A stretch of 64,000 nt of DNA from Methylotenera sp. (GTDB taxonomy: Bacteria; Pseudomonadota; Gammaproteobacteria; Burkholderiales; Methylophilaceae). The stretch spans positions 62,001 through 126,000 of the forward strand of contig NZ_JAQSDZ010000011.1 in NCBI RefSeq assembly GCF_029946165.1. The letters run 5' to 3'. The translations under genes and the position numbers were made by a program. Below are positions 7,690-16,749 of this stretch, in pieces. The notes below the pieces were generated by a model. That model made no database searches and was not told the DNA's origin. It worked only from the letters and a program-made list of their open reading frames with translations. How positions within the stretch are numbered: the first letter of the stretch is position 1; each line of letters starts with the position of its first letter.

Positions 7690-9172
7690 TTTGAACCCTT
7701 CCCTCCATTCTTATAGGCCAAGTAAAGCTAATACTTGAGCCACGCGAGCCATCGGACACTATATTGACGCTACCTCCATAGGTTTCAACGATCTTTTTAA
7801 CCAACGCCAATCCCATGCCACTACCCTCTACCTCATCACGCGGCCTCAGTGTTTGAAACATAATAAAAACGCGATCGTGGTACTTTTGAGGAATGCCTGG
7901 GCCATCATCGGTAACGCTAAATTCGTAATAATCTTTATTGGTGGTAGACCAATTCAGTTTTATGCAACCTGTATCACGGTCGTGGTGTTTAATTGCATTG
8001 CTAAATAAGTTTCTGAGTACTTGTTCCAAAGGTGTAGCGAGCGTTGTAAAAGTCGGTAAGTCGTCAGCTACTTCAAGGGTAAAGCCATCGGGAGGGGCTT
8101 GCATCTCAAATATATTTTTGGCAAGCGTCCCAAGCTCTATCTGACTGATACTGCCCTCGTGCCGCCCAGCACGCGAATAAGCCAGCAAATCATCGAGCAG
8201 ATGCTCCATGCGGCGAAGGCGCCCACGCAATAGCTCCATGTGCTTTGGAATGGATAAAGTATCGCCGCTCTGTAGATCTTCTTCAATCCATTGTGATATC
8301 TGGAAAATACCACGTAATGGCGATTTCAGGTCATGCGACGCCACATAAGCAAATGTTGCTAATTCTTTATTACTACGCTCTAATTCATTACGGTGTTCAG
8401 CCAGCCTTTCGCTAGCTTTTACTCGCGCTGAAATATCAGTAATTGCCGACAAGACCTTAACGCCCTCCTCGGTTTCGATTGGGTTAAGCCCCACCTCAAC
8501 TGGAAACTCGCTACCATCTTTGCGGCGACCATACAAATCACGGCCAGCGCCCATAGCACGTGGGTGAAGATCAGAAAAAAATGAGTCCCTATGTTGTGGA
8601 TGCTGATGATGAAATCGCGTCGGCAACAACATATCTACCGTGTTTCCTAGCAATTCAGCTCTGGAATAACCAAAAATATTCTCAGCCTGAGTATTAACCA
8701 TTTCAATAATGCCGGCTTTATCTACCATCACCATTGCGTTGGGGGCGGCTTCTACAACTTGGCGAAAGCGCTCTTCCATTCGTTTACGCGCTGAAATATC
8801 AGTAATTGCCGACAAGACCTTGATGCCATCCTCGGTTTCGATTGGATTAAGCCCCACCTCAACTGGAAATTCGCTACCGTCTTTACGACGACCAAACAAG
8901 TCACGGCCTGTTCCCATAGCGCGCGGATGTAAATCAGAGAAAAATGAGGCTCGATGATGTGGATGTTGGTGACGGAATCGCTCAGGTAAGAGTATATCGA
9001 TGGACTGACCTAAGAGTTCGGTGCGACTATAGCCGAAAATTTTCTCTGCCTGAGTATTCACCATTTCAATGGTGCCAGTTTTATTGACCATTACCATTGC
9101 GTTTGGAGCAGCCTCTACTACTTGGCGGAAGCGTTGATTCGCTCGATCAATGTCTCCAGTATAGTCACCCAT
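7676..9172 (-). CDS. Tandem-PAS soluble sensor histidine kinase
   Basis: A 498-residue kinase without membrane segments. Two nearly identical PAS domains (about 14-131 and 135-252, each with NAMVMV, EMVNTQAE, IFGYSR and VEVGLNPIET) are followed by a HisKA dimerisation helix with H280 (SHDLKSPL) and an HATPase_c domain (DDGPGIP, GSGMGLAL). It autophosphorylates and should donate phosphate to the co-encoded receivers. ATG 9172 has AAAGGA upstream. It is the first gene of the kinase, receiver, REC-GGDEF-EAL operon and is divergent from relA across 248 bases. The PAS ligand is unknown; no flavin or haem residue pattern was recognised with confidence. Confidence 0.9.
   Translation of the reverse strand: MGDYTGDIDRANQRFRQVVEAAPNAMVMVNKTGTIEMVNTQAEKIFGYSRTELLGQSIDILLPERFRHQHPHHRASFFSDLHPRAMGTGRDLFGRRKDGSEFPVEVGLNPIETEDGIKVLSAITDISARKRMEERFRQVVEAAPNAMVMVDKAGIIEMVNTQAENIFGYSRAELLGNTVDMLLPTRFHHQHPQHRDSFFSDLHPRAMGAGRDLYGRRKDGSEFPVEVGLNPIETEEGVKVLSAITDISARVKASERLAEHRNELERSNKELATFAYVASHDLKSPLRGIFQISQWIEEDLQSGDTLSIPKHMELLRGRLRRMEHLLDDLLAYSRAGRHEGSISQIELGTLAKNIFEMQAPPDGFTLEVADDLPTFTTLATPLEQVLRNLFSNAIKHHDRDTGCIKLNWSTTNKDYYEFSVTDDGPGIPQKYHDRVFIMFQTLRPRDEVEGSGMGLALVKKIVETYGGSVNIVSDGSRGSSISFTWPIRMEGRVQIANT
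8417..9133 (-). repeat. Intragenic tandem duplication of a PAS-coding unit (363-base period)
   Basis: The two PAS units of the kinase gene repeat at an exact offset of 363 bases (121 codons), with most differences at synonymous positions. For example, the aaatatcagtaattgccgac block occurs at 8431 and again at 8794. The length and nucleotide identity indicate a recent in-frame duplication inside the gene. Confidence 0.9.
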
Positions 9173-9420
9173 TGAAGCATCCTTTTTGACCAGACAGAAC
9201 TTGTCGGGTAATAAATATTCAAAAAAATTATAACCTTTTTTATACTTTTTAATTAGTAATTACTTAATCTAATACTCTTTTAAATAGTCACAAAAGTTAT
9301 TGAACTTTTACATAAAAATCTTAGGTTGCCACTCTTTAGGAAACGGAAATAATCAATTGGTGAGAAGTTTGCAGAAATATTTAAGCTGCATAAGCTCGCA
9401 TCTTGATGCGATAATATTCC

Positions 9421-11640
9421 ATGGTTTCTATAAACAACTCAGCTTCTGCTTTACTCGCCTCAAGTGAGAGTGACGTTTCTTCATGGATTGAATCTTTAGG
9501 GAAGCATTTCTCGCCCACTGATGTGGAGTTAGTCCGTCAAGCCTGCGATTTAGCTGCCCCACTGTATGCTGGTCACACTCAACTGGCGAGCACACCATTG
9601 TTGCAGCATGCGTTAGGTGCGGCGACAATCTTAATCGATATGAACATGGATGTAGACACGATTGCAGCTACAATATTGCATGCAGTGCCAGAGCACCTTG
9701 TTGATTGGCGTACAACGCTAGAAACTCATTTCGGTACCAATATTGTTGGTTTAGTCGAAGGTATTTCACGTATGGAGCAAATCCAAGCATTCAGTGAAAT
9801 TGAAGGCATGCACGACCCCGACCTGAAAAATACCGACCATACACAGCAGGTAGAGAGTTTGCGCAAAATGCTCTTGGCTATGGTGCAAGACATCCGCGTG
9901 GTGTTAATCAAGCTTGCCGAGCGTACGCAAACCTTACGTTGCTTGTCTGGCGCTAGTCTTAGTCAGCAAAAACGAATTGCACAGGAAAGTAAGGGAATCT
10001 TTGCGCCGCTGGCTAACCGTCTTGGCGTATGGCAGATTAAATGGGAGTTGGAAGACCTCTCGCTGCGTTATCTAGAGCCGCAACTCTACAAAGATGTTGC
10101 AAAAATGTTGGACGAGCGCCGTGTCGATCGTGAGCAATACATCATTGATGTGGTTAACCAACTTAAATATGAGTTAACCCAAGCTGAAATCAAGGGGGAC
10201 GTCACTGGACGCCCTAAACACATTTATAGCATCATCAAGAAGATGAAGAGTAAACACCTTGATTTTAATGAACTTTATGACGTGCGTGCGGTGCGAATTT
10301 TGGTTGATGACATTAAGGACTGTTACACCGCGCTTGGTCTGATTCATAATCTATGGCAACCAATCCCTGGTGAATTTGATGATTATATCGCCCGACCTAA
10401 GAGCAATAATTACCGTTCGTTGCATACTGCCGTTATTGGACCACGTGGTTTAGCGTTAGAGGTTCAGATTCGTACTGTTGAAATGCATCAACACTCTGAA
10501 CTAGGCGTAGCAGCACATTGGCGCTATAAAGAAGGTGGTAAATCTGATGCGAAATTCGATGAAAAAGTCGCGTGGCTGCGTCAGATATTGGCATGGAAGG
10601 ACGAAGTTGCAGACAGCGGCGATCTTCTCGAGCAATTTAAAAGTGAACTGTTTCAAGATAAAGTTTACGTACTCACGCCGCAGGGAAAAGTGATTGACTT
10701 ACCTACAGGCGCCACCCCTATTGATTTTGCTTATACATTGCATACTGATTTGGGGCATCGCACACGCGGAGCAAAGGTGGATGGAAGCATAGTGCCTCTC
10801 AATACCAAATTGCAAAATGGTCAGCGTGTGGAAATTCTAACGTCGAAAATTGGCTCGCCTAGTCGCGACTGGCTCAACGCCACGCTTGGTTACTTGCAAA
10901 GCCCAGGCGCTCGTGCCAAAGTTAGGCATTGGTTCAAATATCAACATTTCGAGGAAAACGTAGCTCAAGGTCGTGCAAAGCTGGATCGCGAGCTACATCG
11001 TGCCGGCGTTGGTGCAATCAATCAGGAAAAAATTGCGCATAAGCTTCAATTTCAGAAACTTGAGGATTTTCTAGCAGCTATTGGGCGCGGAGATATTAGT
11101 GAGCATCAAATTGCTCTGACTATTCAAGATGAAGTGGCCCCAAAACAAGAGCAAGCTGCCAAACCAGTCACCACAAAACGCGCCACCACTCTAAAATCTC
11201 AGACTGAGGTGGTAATTGAAGGCATAGGCAACCTGCAAACCAGCACAGCCAAATGCTGCAAACCGATGCCGCAAGATACAATTGTTGGCTACCTCACGCG
11301 TGATCATGGGGTGACGATTCACCGCAAAACCTGCACTTTCATCGCTCGTTTGCCTGATGAACGGCGGGATCGCGTTCTTAACGCTCAGTGGGGTGAATAT
11401 CAAAGCGTCCGTGCTGAAGTAGATATCGAAATAGAAGCGCACGACCGCCAAGGTCTGTTACGAGATATTAGCGACTTATTTGTACGCGAAAAGGTGAATG
11501 CTACTAAAGCCAATACCATGAGTAGGAGTAACTTAGCGTTAATGCAATTTTCGATTGAGTTATCAGACTTAGAACAACTCGGCCGACTCTTGGCATTGAT
11601 ACAGAAAGTGCCAAATGTGATTGAAGCACGTCGTCGATAA
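9421..11640 (+). CDS. relA: RelA, (p)ppGpp synthetase I
   Basis: A 739-residue long RSH protein that makes the alarmone pppGpp/ppGpp from ATP and GTP/GDP on stalled ribosomes. The N-terminal hydrolase-like domain lacks the catalytic His-Asp pair (ILHAVPEH instead of HD), so hydrolysis is not expected. The synthetase domain has NNYRSLHT, the EFDD motif diagnostic of RelA rather than SpoT, and EVQIRT. TGS (DKVYVLTPQGKVIDLPTGA), a Cys/His zinc-finger region (AKCCKP...HRKTC) and an ACT domain follow. The ATG at 9421 has no strong Shine-Dalgarno. It converges on the LuxR-type regulator, sharing a terminator-like inverted repeat. Confidence 0.95.
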   Translation: MVSINNSASALLASSESDVSSWIESLGKHFSPTDVELVRQACDLAAPLYAGHTQLASTPLLQHALGAATILIDMNMDVDTIAATILHAVPEHLVDWRTTLETHFGTNIVGLVEGISRMEQIQAFSEIEGMHDPDLKNTDHTQQVESLRKMLLAMVQDIRVVLIKLAERTQTLRCLSGASLSQQKRIAQESKGIFAPLANRLGVWQIKWELEDLSLRYLEPQLYKDVAKMLDERRVDREQYIIDVVNQLKYELTQAEIKGDVTGRPKHIYSIIKKMKSKHLDFNELYDVRAVRILVDDIKDCYTALGLIHNLWQPIPGEFDDYIARPKSNNYRSLHTAVIGPRGLALEVQIRTVEMHQHSELGVAAHWRYKEGGKSDAKFDEKVAWLRQILAWKDEVADSGDLLEQFKSELFQDKVYVLTPQGKVIDLPTGATPIDFAYTLHTDLGHRTRGAKVDGSIVPLNTKLQNGQRVEILTSKIGSPSRDWLNATLGYLQSPGARAKVRHWFKYQHFEENVAQGRAKLDRELHRAGVGAINQEKIAHKLQFQKLEDFLAAIGRGDISEHQIALTIQDEVAPKQEQAAKPVTTKRATTLKSQTEVVIEGIGNLQTSTAKCCKPMPQDTIVGYLTRDHGVTIHRKTCTFIARLPDERRDRVLNAQWGEYQSVRAEVDIEIEAHDRQGLLRDISDLFVREKVNATKANTMSRSNLALMQFSIELSDLEQLGRLLALIQKVPNVIEARRR

Positions 11641-11686
11641 TCAATATTGAGTTTATATTTTCAACATTATTAGCTCAATATTGATT
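11639..11686. terminator. Shared inverted repeat between convergent relA and response regulator gene
   Basis: AATCAATATTGAG (11639-11651) and its exact complement (11674-11686) form 13-base arms around a 22-base loop. Each arm overlaps a stop codon: relA on one side, the minus-strand regulator on the other. AT-rich and without a long U tract, so at best a weak bidirectional terminator. Confidence 0.45.
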
Positions 11687-12632
11687 ACTTTATAGTACGA
11701 ATCTTACTAGAAGCTAAAGCCGCAGCGGCCGTTCTTGTTTCTACGCCCAATTTAACAAACACATGCTCTAAGTGTTTATTTACGGTGCGGGGACTTGAAC
11801 CAAGTATGTCACCAATATCGCGACTGGTTTTACCCTTGGTGGCCCAGTACAACACTTCTGATTCGCGTATGGTTAATTTAAATATGGTCATCAATGCTTC
11901 TATCTGAGCGGCATCAGACTCTTCCCGGAGTAATATTACCCACTGCTCACTGTCATTAAGTTCTGCGGGAATAAAGTTTAAACGCCCTCTTCCTGAAACA
12001 ATCATCAAAGTGGATATGTCAGATTGTACTTCGTGAGCAAGTTTAACTTTTTCAATCCAAGATAATACTTGTGGCGGCGTTTTTGATTGAATTTGTGCGT
12101 AATGTTCAGGGAAGTAGCGCTGCATCCATTCCCTTGCAAGAGGTGTTTGCCAAACAATTTTTCCATTATGCGGTGTTATGGCAATTGCCGCTTGGCCAAA
12201 GGCATCTAAGGCACCACGCGCCTGATGCATTAAGCGCGAAGTTTGCATGTGTGCATCTATTCTCGCCAGCACTTCTATAGCTCGTATGGGCTTAGTAACA
12301 TAATCGGTTCCACCCGCCTGAAACGCTGCTACCACATGCTCTGACTCAGTCAAACCCGTCATAAAAATAATTGGAATATGACGCGTATTAATATCTGCTT
12401 TTAGCTTTCTACATACTTCAAAACCATCCATGCCAGGCATGATGGCATCGAGTAAAATAATCCCAGGCTGCGCTTCTAATGCGGCCACTAAGGCAGCTTC
12501 ACCATTATTAGCGACTAACACAGTAAAACCTGATTCATCCAATGCGTCATGTAGTACCGCCAAATTATCGGGCACATCATCGACAATCAGGACAATAGAA
12601 GCATCCTCTCGGCTTGGTTTTAAATTACTCAT
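11685..12632 (-). CDS. LuxR/NarL-type response regulator, partner of the NCS1 sensor kinase
   Basis: A 315-residue regulator from ATG 12632, chosen over an upstream in-frame start at 12653 because GGAAGAGA lies at good spacing. The N-terminal receiver has VDDVPDN, D62 in LLDAIMPGMDG and the conserved TKP lysine. A central PAS-like region follows (about 140-235). The C-terminal LuxR helix-turn-helix (about 250-310) reads LTIRESEVLYWATKGKTSRD then SSPRTVNKHLEHVFVKLGV. The start overlaps the kinase stop by eight bases (ATGAGTAA), so kinase and regulator are one translational unit. I infer it binds the palindromes found upstream of fmdA and fmdC; such dyads suit a dimeric LuxR-type protein. It ends the amide/urea gene array. 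Confidence 0.9.
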   Translation of the reverse strand: MSNLKPSREDASIVLIVDDVPDNLAVLHDALDESGFTVLVANNGEAALVAALEAQPGIILLDAIMPGMDGFEVCRKLKADINTRHIPIIFMTGLTESEHVVAAFQAGGTDYVTKPIRAIEVLARIDAHMQTSRLMHQARGALDAFGQAAIAITPHNGKIVWQTPLAREWMQRYFPEHYAQIQSKTPPQVLSWIEKVKLAHEVQSDISTLMIVSGRGRLNFIPAELNDSEQWVILLREESDAAQIEALMTIFKLTIRESEVLYWATKGKTSRDIGDILGSSPRTVNKHLEHVFVKLGVETRTAAAALASSKIRTIK

Positions 12633-15600
12633 CAGTATTAATCTCTTCCACAAACTTCTTCATGGCAGCTAGCTGAAATTGCTGTGCGAACTTTCTCATA
12701 GCGATAGCAAATACTTTATATTCAACATCTAAGCTTTCTATTTCATCTATTTTTTTAGAAATACCACGTACATATCCAATTTTCATTAGCGCTAACAACT
12801 CATCCAAATAAACTTTGGGTGGCGCAACTAAAATGGGTAAGAGGCTGGACTCTTCGGTTGGCAACGGCAGATTTTCTGACCCGGTAATCCATTCTAGATT
12901 AAGCTGTTTACCCAGCCAATCCAGCAATTCAGACAGCTCTACAGGTTTTAATATAAAGTCCGCCGCACCTATGCCTGCTGTATTTTCTAAGCCTTTATCG
13001 AAAGCATTTGCCGATACAATACCAATCGGCACATCAGATTGCCGCACCTTACGTATGACATAACTAGCCTCCCAGCCATCCATCATAGGCATCGCAAGAT
13101 CCATTAAAATTAGATCAGGATTGAATAATGTATGTTGTTCAAGACACTCTAGACCATTGGCGGCTTCAGCCATTTCAAACCCAAGCGGCTGAAGAAGGGT
13201 AACTAACATTTCCCTATCAATATATTCATTATCTACCACTAGTATTTTTTTTCTTGCGCCAATATAGCCAATACGCTGGGCAGCTAACACGGCTTCTATT
13301 TCTTGAGTTTTATGAATTTGTGGTAAAAATAATTTAATTTTGAATAGGGTTCCCTTCCCTACTACGCTGCTTACACTAATCTCGCCACCCATTAATTGCG
13401 TTAACAATTTACTAATGGTGAGGCCTAACCCCGTGCCGCCTATTCTATCGTTAGCTGCTGCGCTTCCTCTTGCAAATGGCTCAAATACCGTATCAATTTC
13501 ACTGGCTTGTATCCCAGGGCCCGTATCTTCAATCTCAATTTGCACAAGCTCACGTGCATATTGCACCCGAAAAACCACGCCTCCATGCTGGGTAAACTTG
13601 ACGGCGTTACCCAATATATTAATGAGTATTTGGCTTAAGCGCTTTTGGTCAGCGCGCACCATTTTTGGTAATTCACTCGTCACTTCATAGGCAAAATTAA
13701 TTCCTTTATTGCGCGCCTGCAACTCAAACATACTCACAATTTGCTTAATAAATTCTGGAAATCTTAACGGTTTGATATCAAAAGTGAGTTTGCCGCCTTC
13801 AATACGTGCAATATCGAGTGTGCCCTCAATGAGTGAGAGCAGGTGTTCCCCGCTACGCCGTATTACACGAATCGCTTGTAAACGACTATCTGGAATAGAC
13901 GTATCGTTATCTAATAATTGTGCATAACCTAAAATGCTATTTAATGGTGTACGCAGTTCGTGACTAATGCCAGTAATATAGCGGCTTTTGGCTTGGTTAG
14001 CTTGCTCTGCAATTTTACGTGCAAGCTGGAGCTCTGCATCGGTTTTCTGATGAAGCTCGATTTCACGTTGTAATAAACCTGTCTGACGATTAGATTCCTC
14101 TTGCGCTACTCGCCTGCTTTGCCCCGTTAATACCAACCACCAAGCAATAATAGCGCTTGCAAATACAAGTGCAGAAAATATCTTCAGATAGCCAGAACGT
14201 AATTGTGGCAATAAGCTGGCGGCGGTTTGCGCCAGCACTTGACTTTCATGGTAGTAAATTAACCATAGTAATGTACCTAAAAAAGTTAAGGTGACACTCA
14301 TCAGCAGTAAATAGGCACTTAAGCCCGAGTTTAAATACACCCATAAAGTTTTAGGCAATAGCTTTTTTAACGTAGTTTCCCATTGAACGGAAAACTTAGC
14401 GTCTGGTTTACAGGCATCGTTACAACGAGCGTCCAAACAACAACACAGCGAACAAATAAAGCCTTGATAAGCTGGGCAATGCGCCATATCTGGCGTTTCG
14501 TACTCACGCTCACAAACTGTGCATTTAGCGACTCGAGTTGTTGGACTGAATTTAATTGCCTGGCGGGCAATATAATATTTACCTTTAGTGAGCCAAGCAA
14601 TAATAGGCGAAGCGATCAATGCAGTAAATAATGCGATAAAAGCCGAAAACGCCTGTGGAACAGCGCCTAAAACGCCAGAAAATGCTGTGATAGAAAGCAT
14701 AGAAGCCAATAACATGGCACCCACGCCAACGGGGTTGATGTCATATAAATATGCGCGTCTAAACTCAATGCCTTTAGGGCTTAAACCAAGAGGCTTATTG
14801 ATGACTAAATCGGCCACAACGGCAGCAATCCATGCAATAGCTATATTTGAATATAAAGCCAATACCTGCTCTAAGGCTTTAAATACATCTAGCTCCATTA
14901 AAATCATTGCGATGCTGGCATTGAATACCACCCAAACCACGCGTCCAGGGTGGCTATGTGTTAACCGAGCAAAAAAGTTAGACCATGCCAATGAACCTGC
15001 ATAAGCATTTGTCATATTGATTTTAACTTGCGAGATGACAACAAATAACGCTGTCATGCCCAAGGCTAATTCTTTTGAGCTAAATAAATATTGATAGCCC
15101 ACTAAATACATTTGCGTGGGGTTGGTCGCCTGCAAAAATGACATATCACTTTGAATCACCAGATACGCCAATAAAACGCCTGCTGACATTTTTATCATGC
15201 CTAAAAATACCCAACCAGGGCCTGCAGTTAGTACGCCTAAGTTCCATCGCCAACGATTTTCAGGTGTCTTTTCTGGCATAAAGCGAAGAAAGTCGACTTG
15301 TTCACCAATTTGGGGAATTAAGGCCACACCAACCGCAGTTGCAGCACCAAAAAGAAGCAGGTTGAACTCACCCCGCTCGCCAGATGCACCTGCAAACAGC
15401 ATCATGCGTGAGATTATTTCTGGGTCTTGATGCAAGATAGCAAGAAAAGGCATGCACATGAGGATCAACCAAACAGGTTGTGTATACATCTGAATTCGAT
15501 TAATTAATGTAACGCCATGAATTACAAAAGGAATGACGATCAGAGCACTTACTAAGTAACCAATGTAAAGAGGTAGGTGAAAATACAGCTCTAACGCATA

Positions 15601-16071
15601 CGCCATAATGGCGGCTTCTAAGGCAAATAAAATAAATGTGAAAGAGGCGTAAATAAAAGATGAAATAGTAGAGCCTATATAGCCAAAGCTTGCGCCACGA
15701 GTGAGCAAATCCATGTCTAAGCCATACTTAGCCGCATAAAAGCTAATGGGCAGTGCGGTCAGAAAAATAATAACGCCCACAGCCAAAATTGCCCATAGCG
15801 CATTAATTGCCCCGTAATTCACCGCGATTGTGCCACCGATAGCTTCTAAAACTAGGAAAGAGATGGCACTTAAAGCGGTATTTGAAACACGGAAAATTGA
15901 CCACTTACGAAATGATCTGGGGGTGAAGCGTAGCGCGAAATCCTCAATAGATTCATTCGCCACCCACGTGTTGTAGTCACGGCGTATTTTAATGATACTC
16001 TGAGTTGGCTTGGCGTTTTCCAATAGCGCCAATGACAAATGATTAGGGTTCAATTCAACATCCGATTGCAT
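12625..16071 (-). CDS. NCS1 permease-histidine kinase-receiver fusion (sensor transporter)
   Basis: A 1148-residue protein from ATG 16071. Residues about 40-500 are a complete NCS1 (cytosine/purine/hydantoin-type) permease with roughly twelve membrane segments. It is followed by a nine-cysteine cluster at about 514-557 (CTVC...HCP...CSLCCC), two further membrane segments (about 570-660), a coiled linker, HisKA with H704 (SHELRTPL), HATPase_c (DTGPGI, GGTGLGL), and a receiver with D991 (LMDLAMPMMDG). The helical C-terminus is not a recognisable HPt. The architecture parallels CbrA/CrbS, where an SLC5 transporter is fused to a kinase, but uses a different transporter family. Lying after ureJ and overlapping its LuxR-type partner, it probably senses a nitrogen compound (urea, amide or pyrimidine/purine product). 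The ligand is inferred, not shown. Confidence 0.9.
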   Translation of the reverse strand: MQSDVELNPNHLSLALLENAKPTQSIIKIRRDYNTWVANESIEDFALRFTPRSFRKWSIFRVSNTALSAISFLVLEAIGGTIAVNYGAINALWAILAVGVIIFLTALPISFYAAKYGLDMDLLTRGASFGYIGSTISSFIYASFTFILFALEAAIMAYALELYFHLPLYIGYLVSALIVIPFVIHGVTLINRIQMYTQPVWLILMCMPFLAILHQDPEIISRMMLFAGASGERGEFNLLLFGAATAVGVALIPQIGEQVDFLRFMPEKTPENRWRWNLGVLTAGPGWVFLGMIKMSAGVLLAYLVIQSDMSFLQATNPTQMYLVGYQYLFSSKELALGMTALFVVISQVKINMTNAYAGSLAWSNFFARLTHSHPGRVVWVVFNASIAMILMELDVFKALEQVLALYSNIAIAWIAAVVADLVINKPLGLSPKGIEFRRAYLYDINPVGVGAMLLASMLSITAFSGVLGAVPQAFSAFIALFTALIASPIIAWLTKGKYYIARQAIKFSPTTRVAKCTVCEREYETPDMAHCPAYQGFICSLCCCLDARCNDACKPDAKFSVQWETTLKKLLPKTLWVYLNSGLSAYLLLMSVTLTFLGTLLWLIYYHESQVLAQTAASLLPQLRSGYLKIFSALVFASAIIAWWLVLTGQSRRVAQEESNRQTGLLQREIELHQKTDAELQLARKIAEQANQAKSRYITGISHELRTPLNSILGYAQLLDNDTSIPDSRLQAIRVIRRSGEHLLSLIEGTLDIARIEGGKLTFDIKPLRFPEFIKQIVSMFELQARNKGINFAYEVTSELPKMVRADQKRLSQILINILGNAVKFTQHGGVVFRVQYARELVQIEIEDTGPGIQASEIDTVFEPFARGSAAANDRIGGTGLGLTISKLLTQLMGGEISVSSVVGKGTLFKIKLFLPQIHKTQEIEAVLAAQRIGYIGARKKILVVDNEYIDREMLVTLLQPLGFEMAEAANGLECLEQHTLFNPDLILMDLAMPMMDGWEASYVIRKVRQSDVPIGIVSANAFDKGLENTAGIGAADFILKPVELSELLDWLGKQLNLEWITGSENLPLPTEESSLLPILVAPPKVYLDELLALMKIGYVRGISKKIDEIESLDVEYKVFAIAMRKFAQQFQLAAMKKFVEEINTDE

Positions 16072-16172
16072 CAATATTTATCAAGTATATTGTTGTAAGC
16101 AACAAACGTACCTTGAGCCAATGAAACTTAAGAATTTTAAATTCTATAAATTTATTTCCGATAAATATCCGA

Positions 16173-16739
16173 CTAACTCAATAATAAGTAGCTACCCGCA
16201 AGCACCAGTAGCCAAGCAAAAGAGTTGTTAATCCAGCAACCAATTTTAATGCGTTGACTAGCCATCATAAAACCTACGCCATGCAGCATAGTCGTTGCGA
16301 AAAGCATCCCTCCAAGGATAGCGAAGTTGGATTGTGACTGAAGTTCTACACCATGCGCCAACCCGTGAAATAAAGCGAATACTGCGGTAAGGCTCAACTG
16401 CATAACCTTATTTATAGGTAAACTAATCATCAATAGGACACCCATCGCCATTACGCTGGCAGTAACAGCCATTTCTACACTTGGTAAATTTAAGCCTAAG
16501 AAACCTAACGCAGCGCCTATCGTCATGATGACAATAAAAGTTGCAGGTAACTGCCAACGCGCTTTGCCACCTAGCTTAGCGGCCCAAAAGCCAATTGCCA
16601 GCATCACCATTAAATGATCCCAACCTGTGAGAGGGTGCATAAAACCTGCATATGCATTACCTAAACCATGCCCAGGATGAGCAATAGCCATACTGGAAAA
16701 CAGTGAAAATAAAGTTGCTAATGTGATTTGTTTTTTCAT
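16173..16739 (-). CDS. ureJ: HupE/UreJ family membrane protein
   Basis: A 188-residue protein with a signal peptide ending near residue 20 (SSMAIA), the HPGHG motif at the mature N-terminus, and about six membrane segments with the conserved HPLTGWDHL and FHGLAHG histidine motifs. HupE/UreJ proteins are thought to move nickel for hydrogenase or urease. The position ten bases after ureG makes a urease nickel-supply role most likely. Some family members have been proposed as urea or cobalt permeases, so the substrate is inferred from context. Confidence 0.88.
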   Translation of the reverse strand: MKKQITLATLFSLFSSMAIAHPGHGLGNAYAGFMHPLTGWDHLMVMLAIGFWAAKLGGKARWQLPATFIVIMTIGAALGFLGLNLPSVEMAVTASVMAMGVLLMISLPINKVMQLSLTAVFALFHGLAHGVELQSQSNFAILGGMLFATTMLHGVGFMMASQRIKIGCWINNSFAWLLVLAGSYLLLS

Positions 16740-16749
16740 ATCTTTGCTC

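Noticed and set aside
7676-9172. Tandem PAS copies as an assembly artefact
   Set aside because: The copies differ at many synonymous and several non-synonymous positions and the frame is kept, so a real duplication is more likely.
9421-11640. Bifunctional SpoT-type synthetase/hydrolase
   Set aside because: The synthetase motif is EFDD (RelA type) and the hydrolase His-Asp pair is missing.
14588-15004. 138-residue plus-strand open frame opposite the sensor permease
   Set aside because: It is the antisense shadow of a long membrane-protein gene, with no ribosome site and no recognisable domain. Other antisense frames over relA, ureC and oadA were rejected likewise.
16085-16110. TTGTTG-TAAG-CAACAA inverted repeat upstream of the sensor kinase as another copy of the amide/urea operator
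   Set aside because: It lacks the TACG/CGTA half-sites and the flanking conserved blocks; kept only as a possible unrelated small hairpin.
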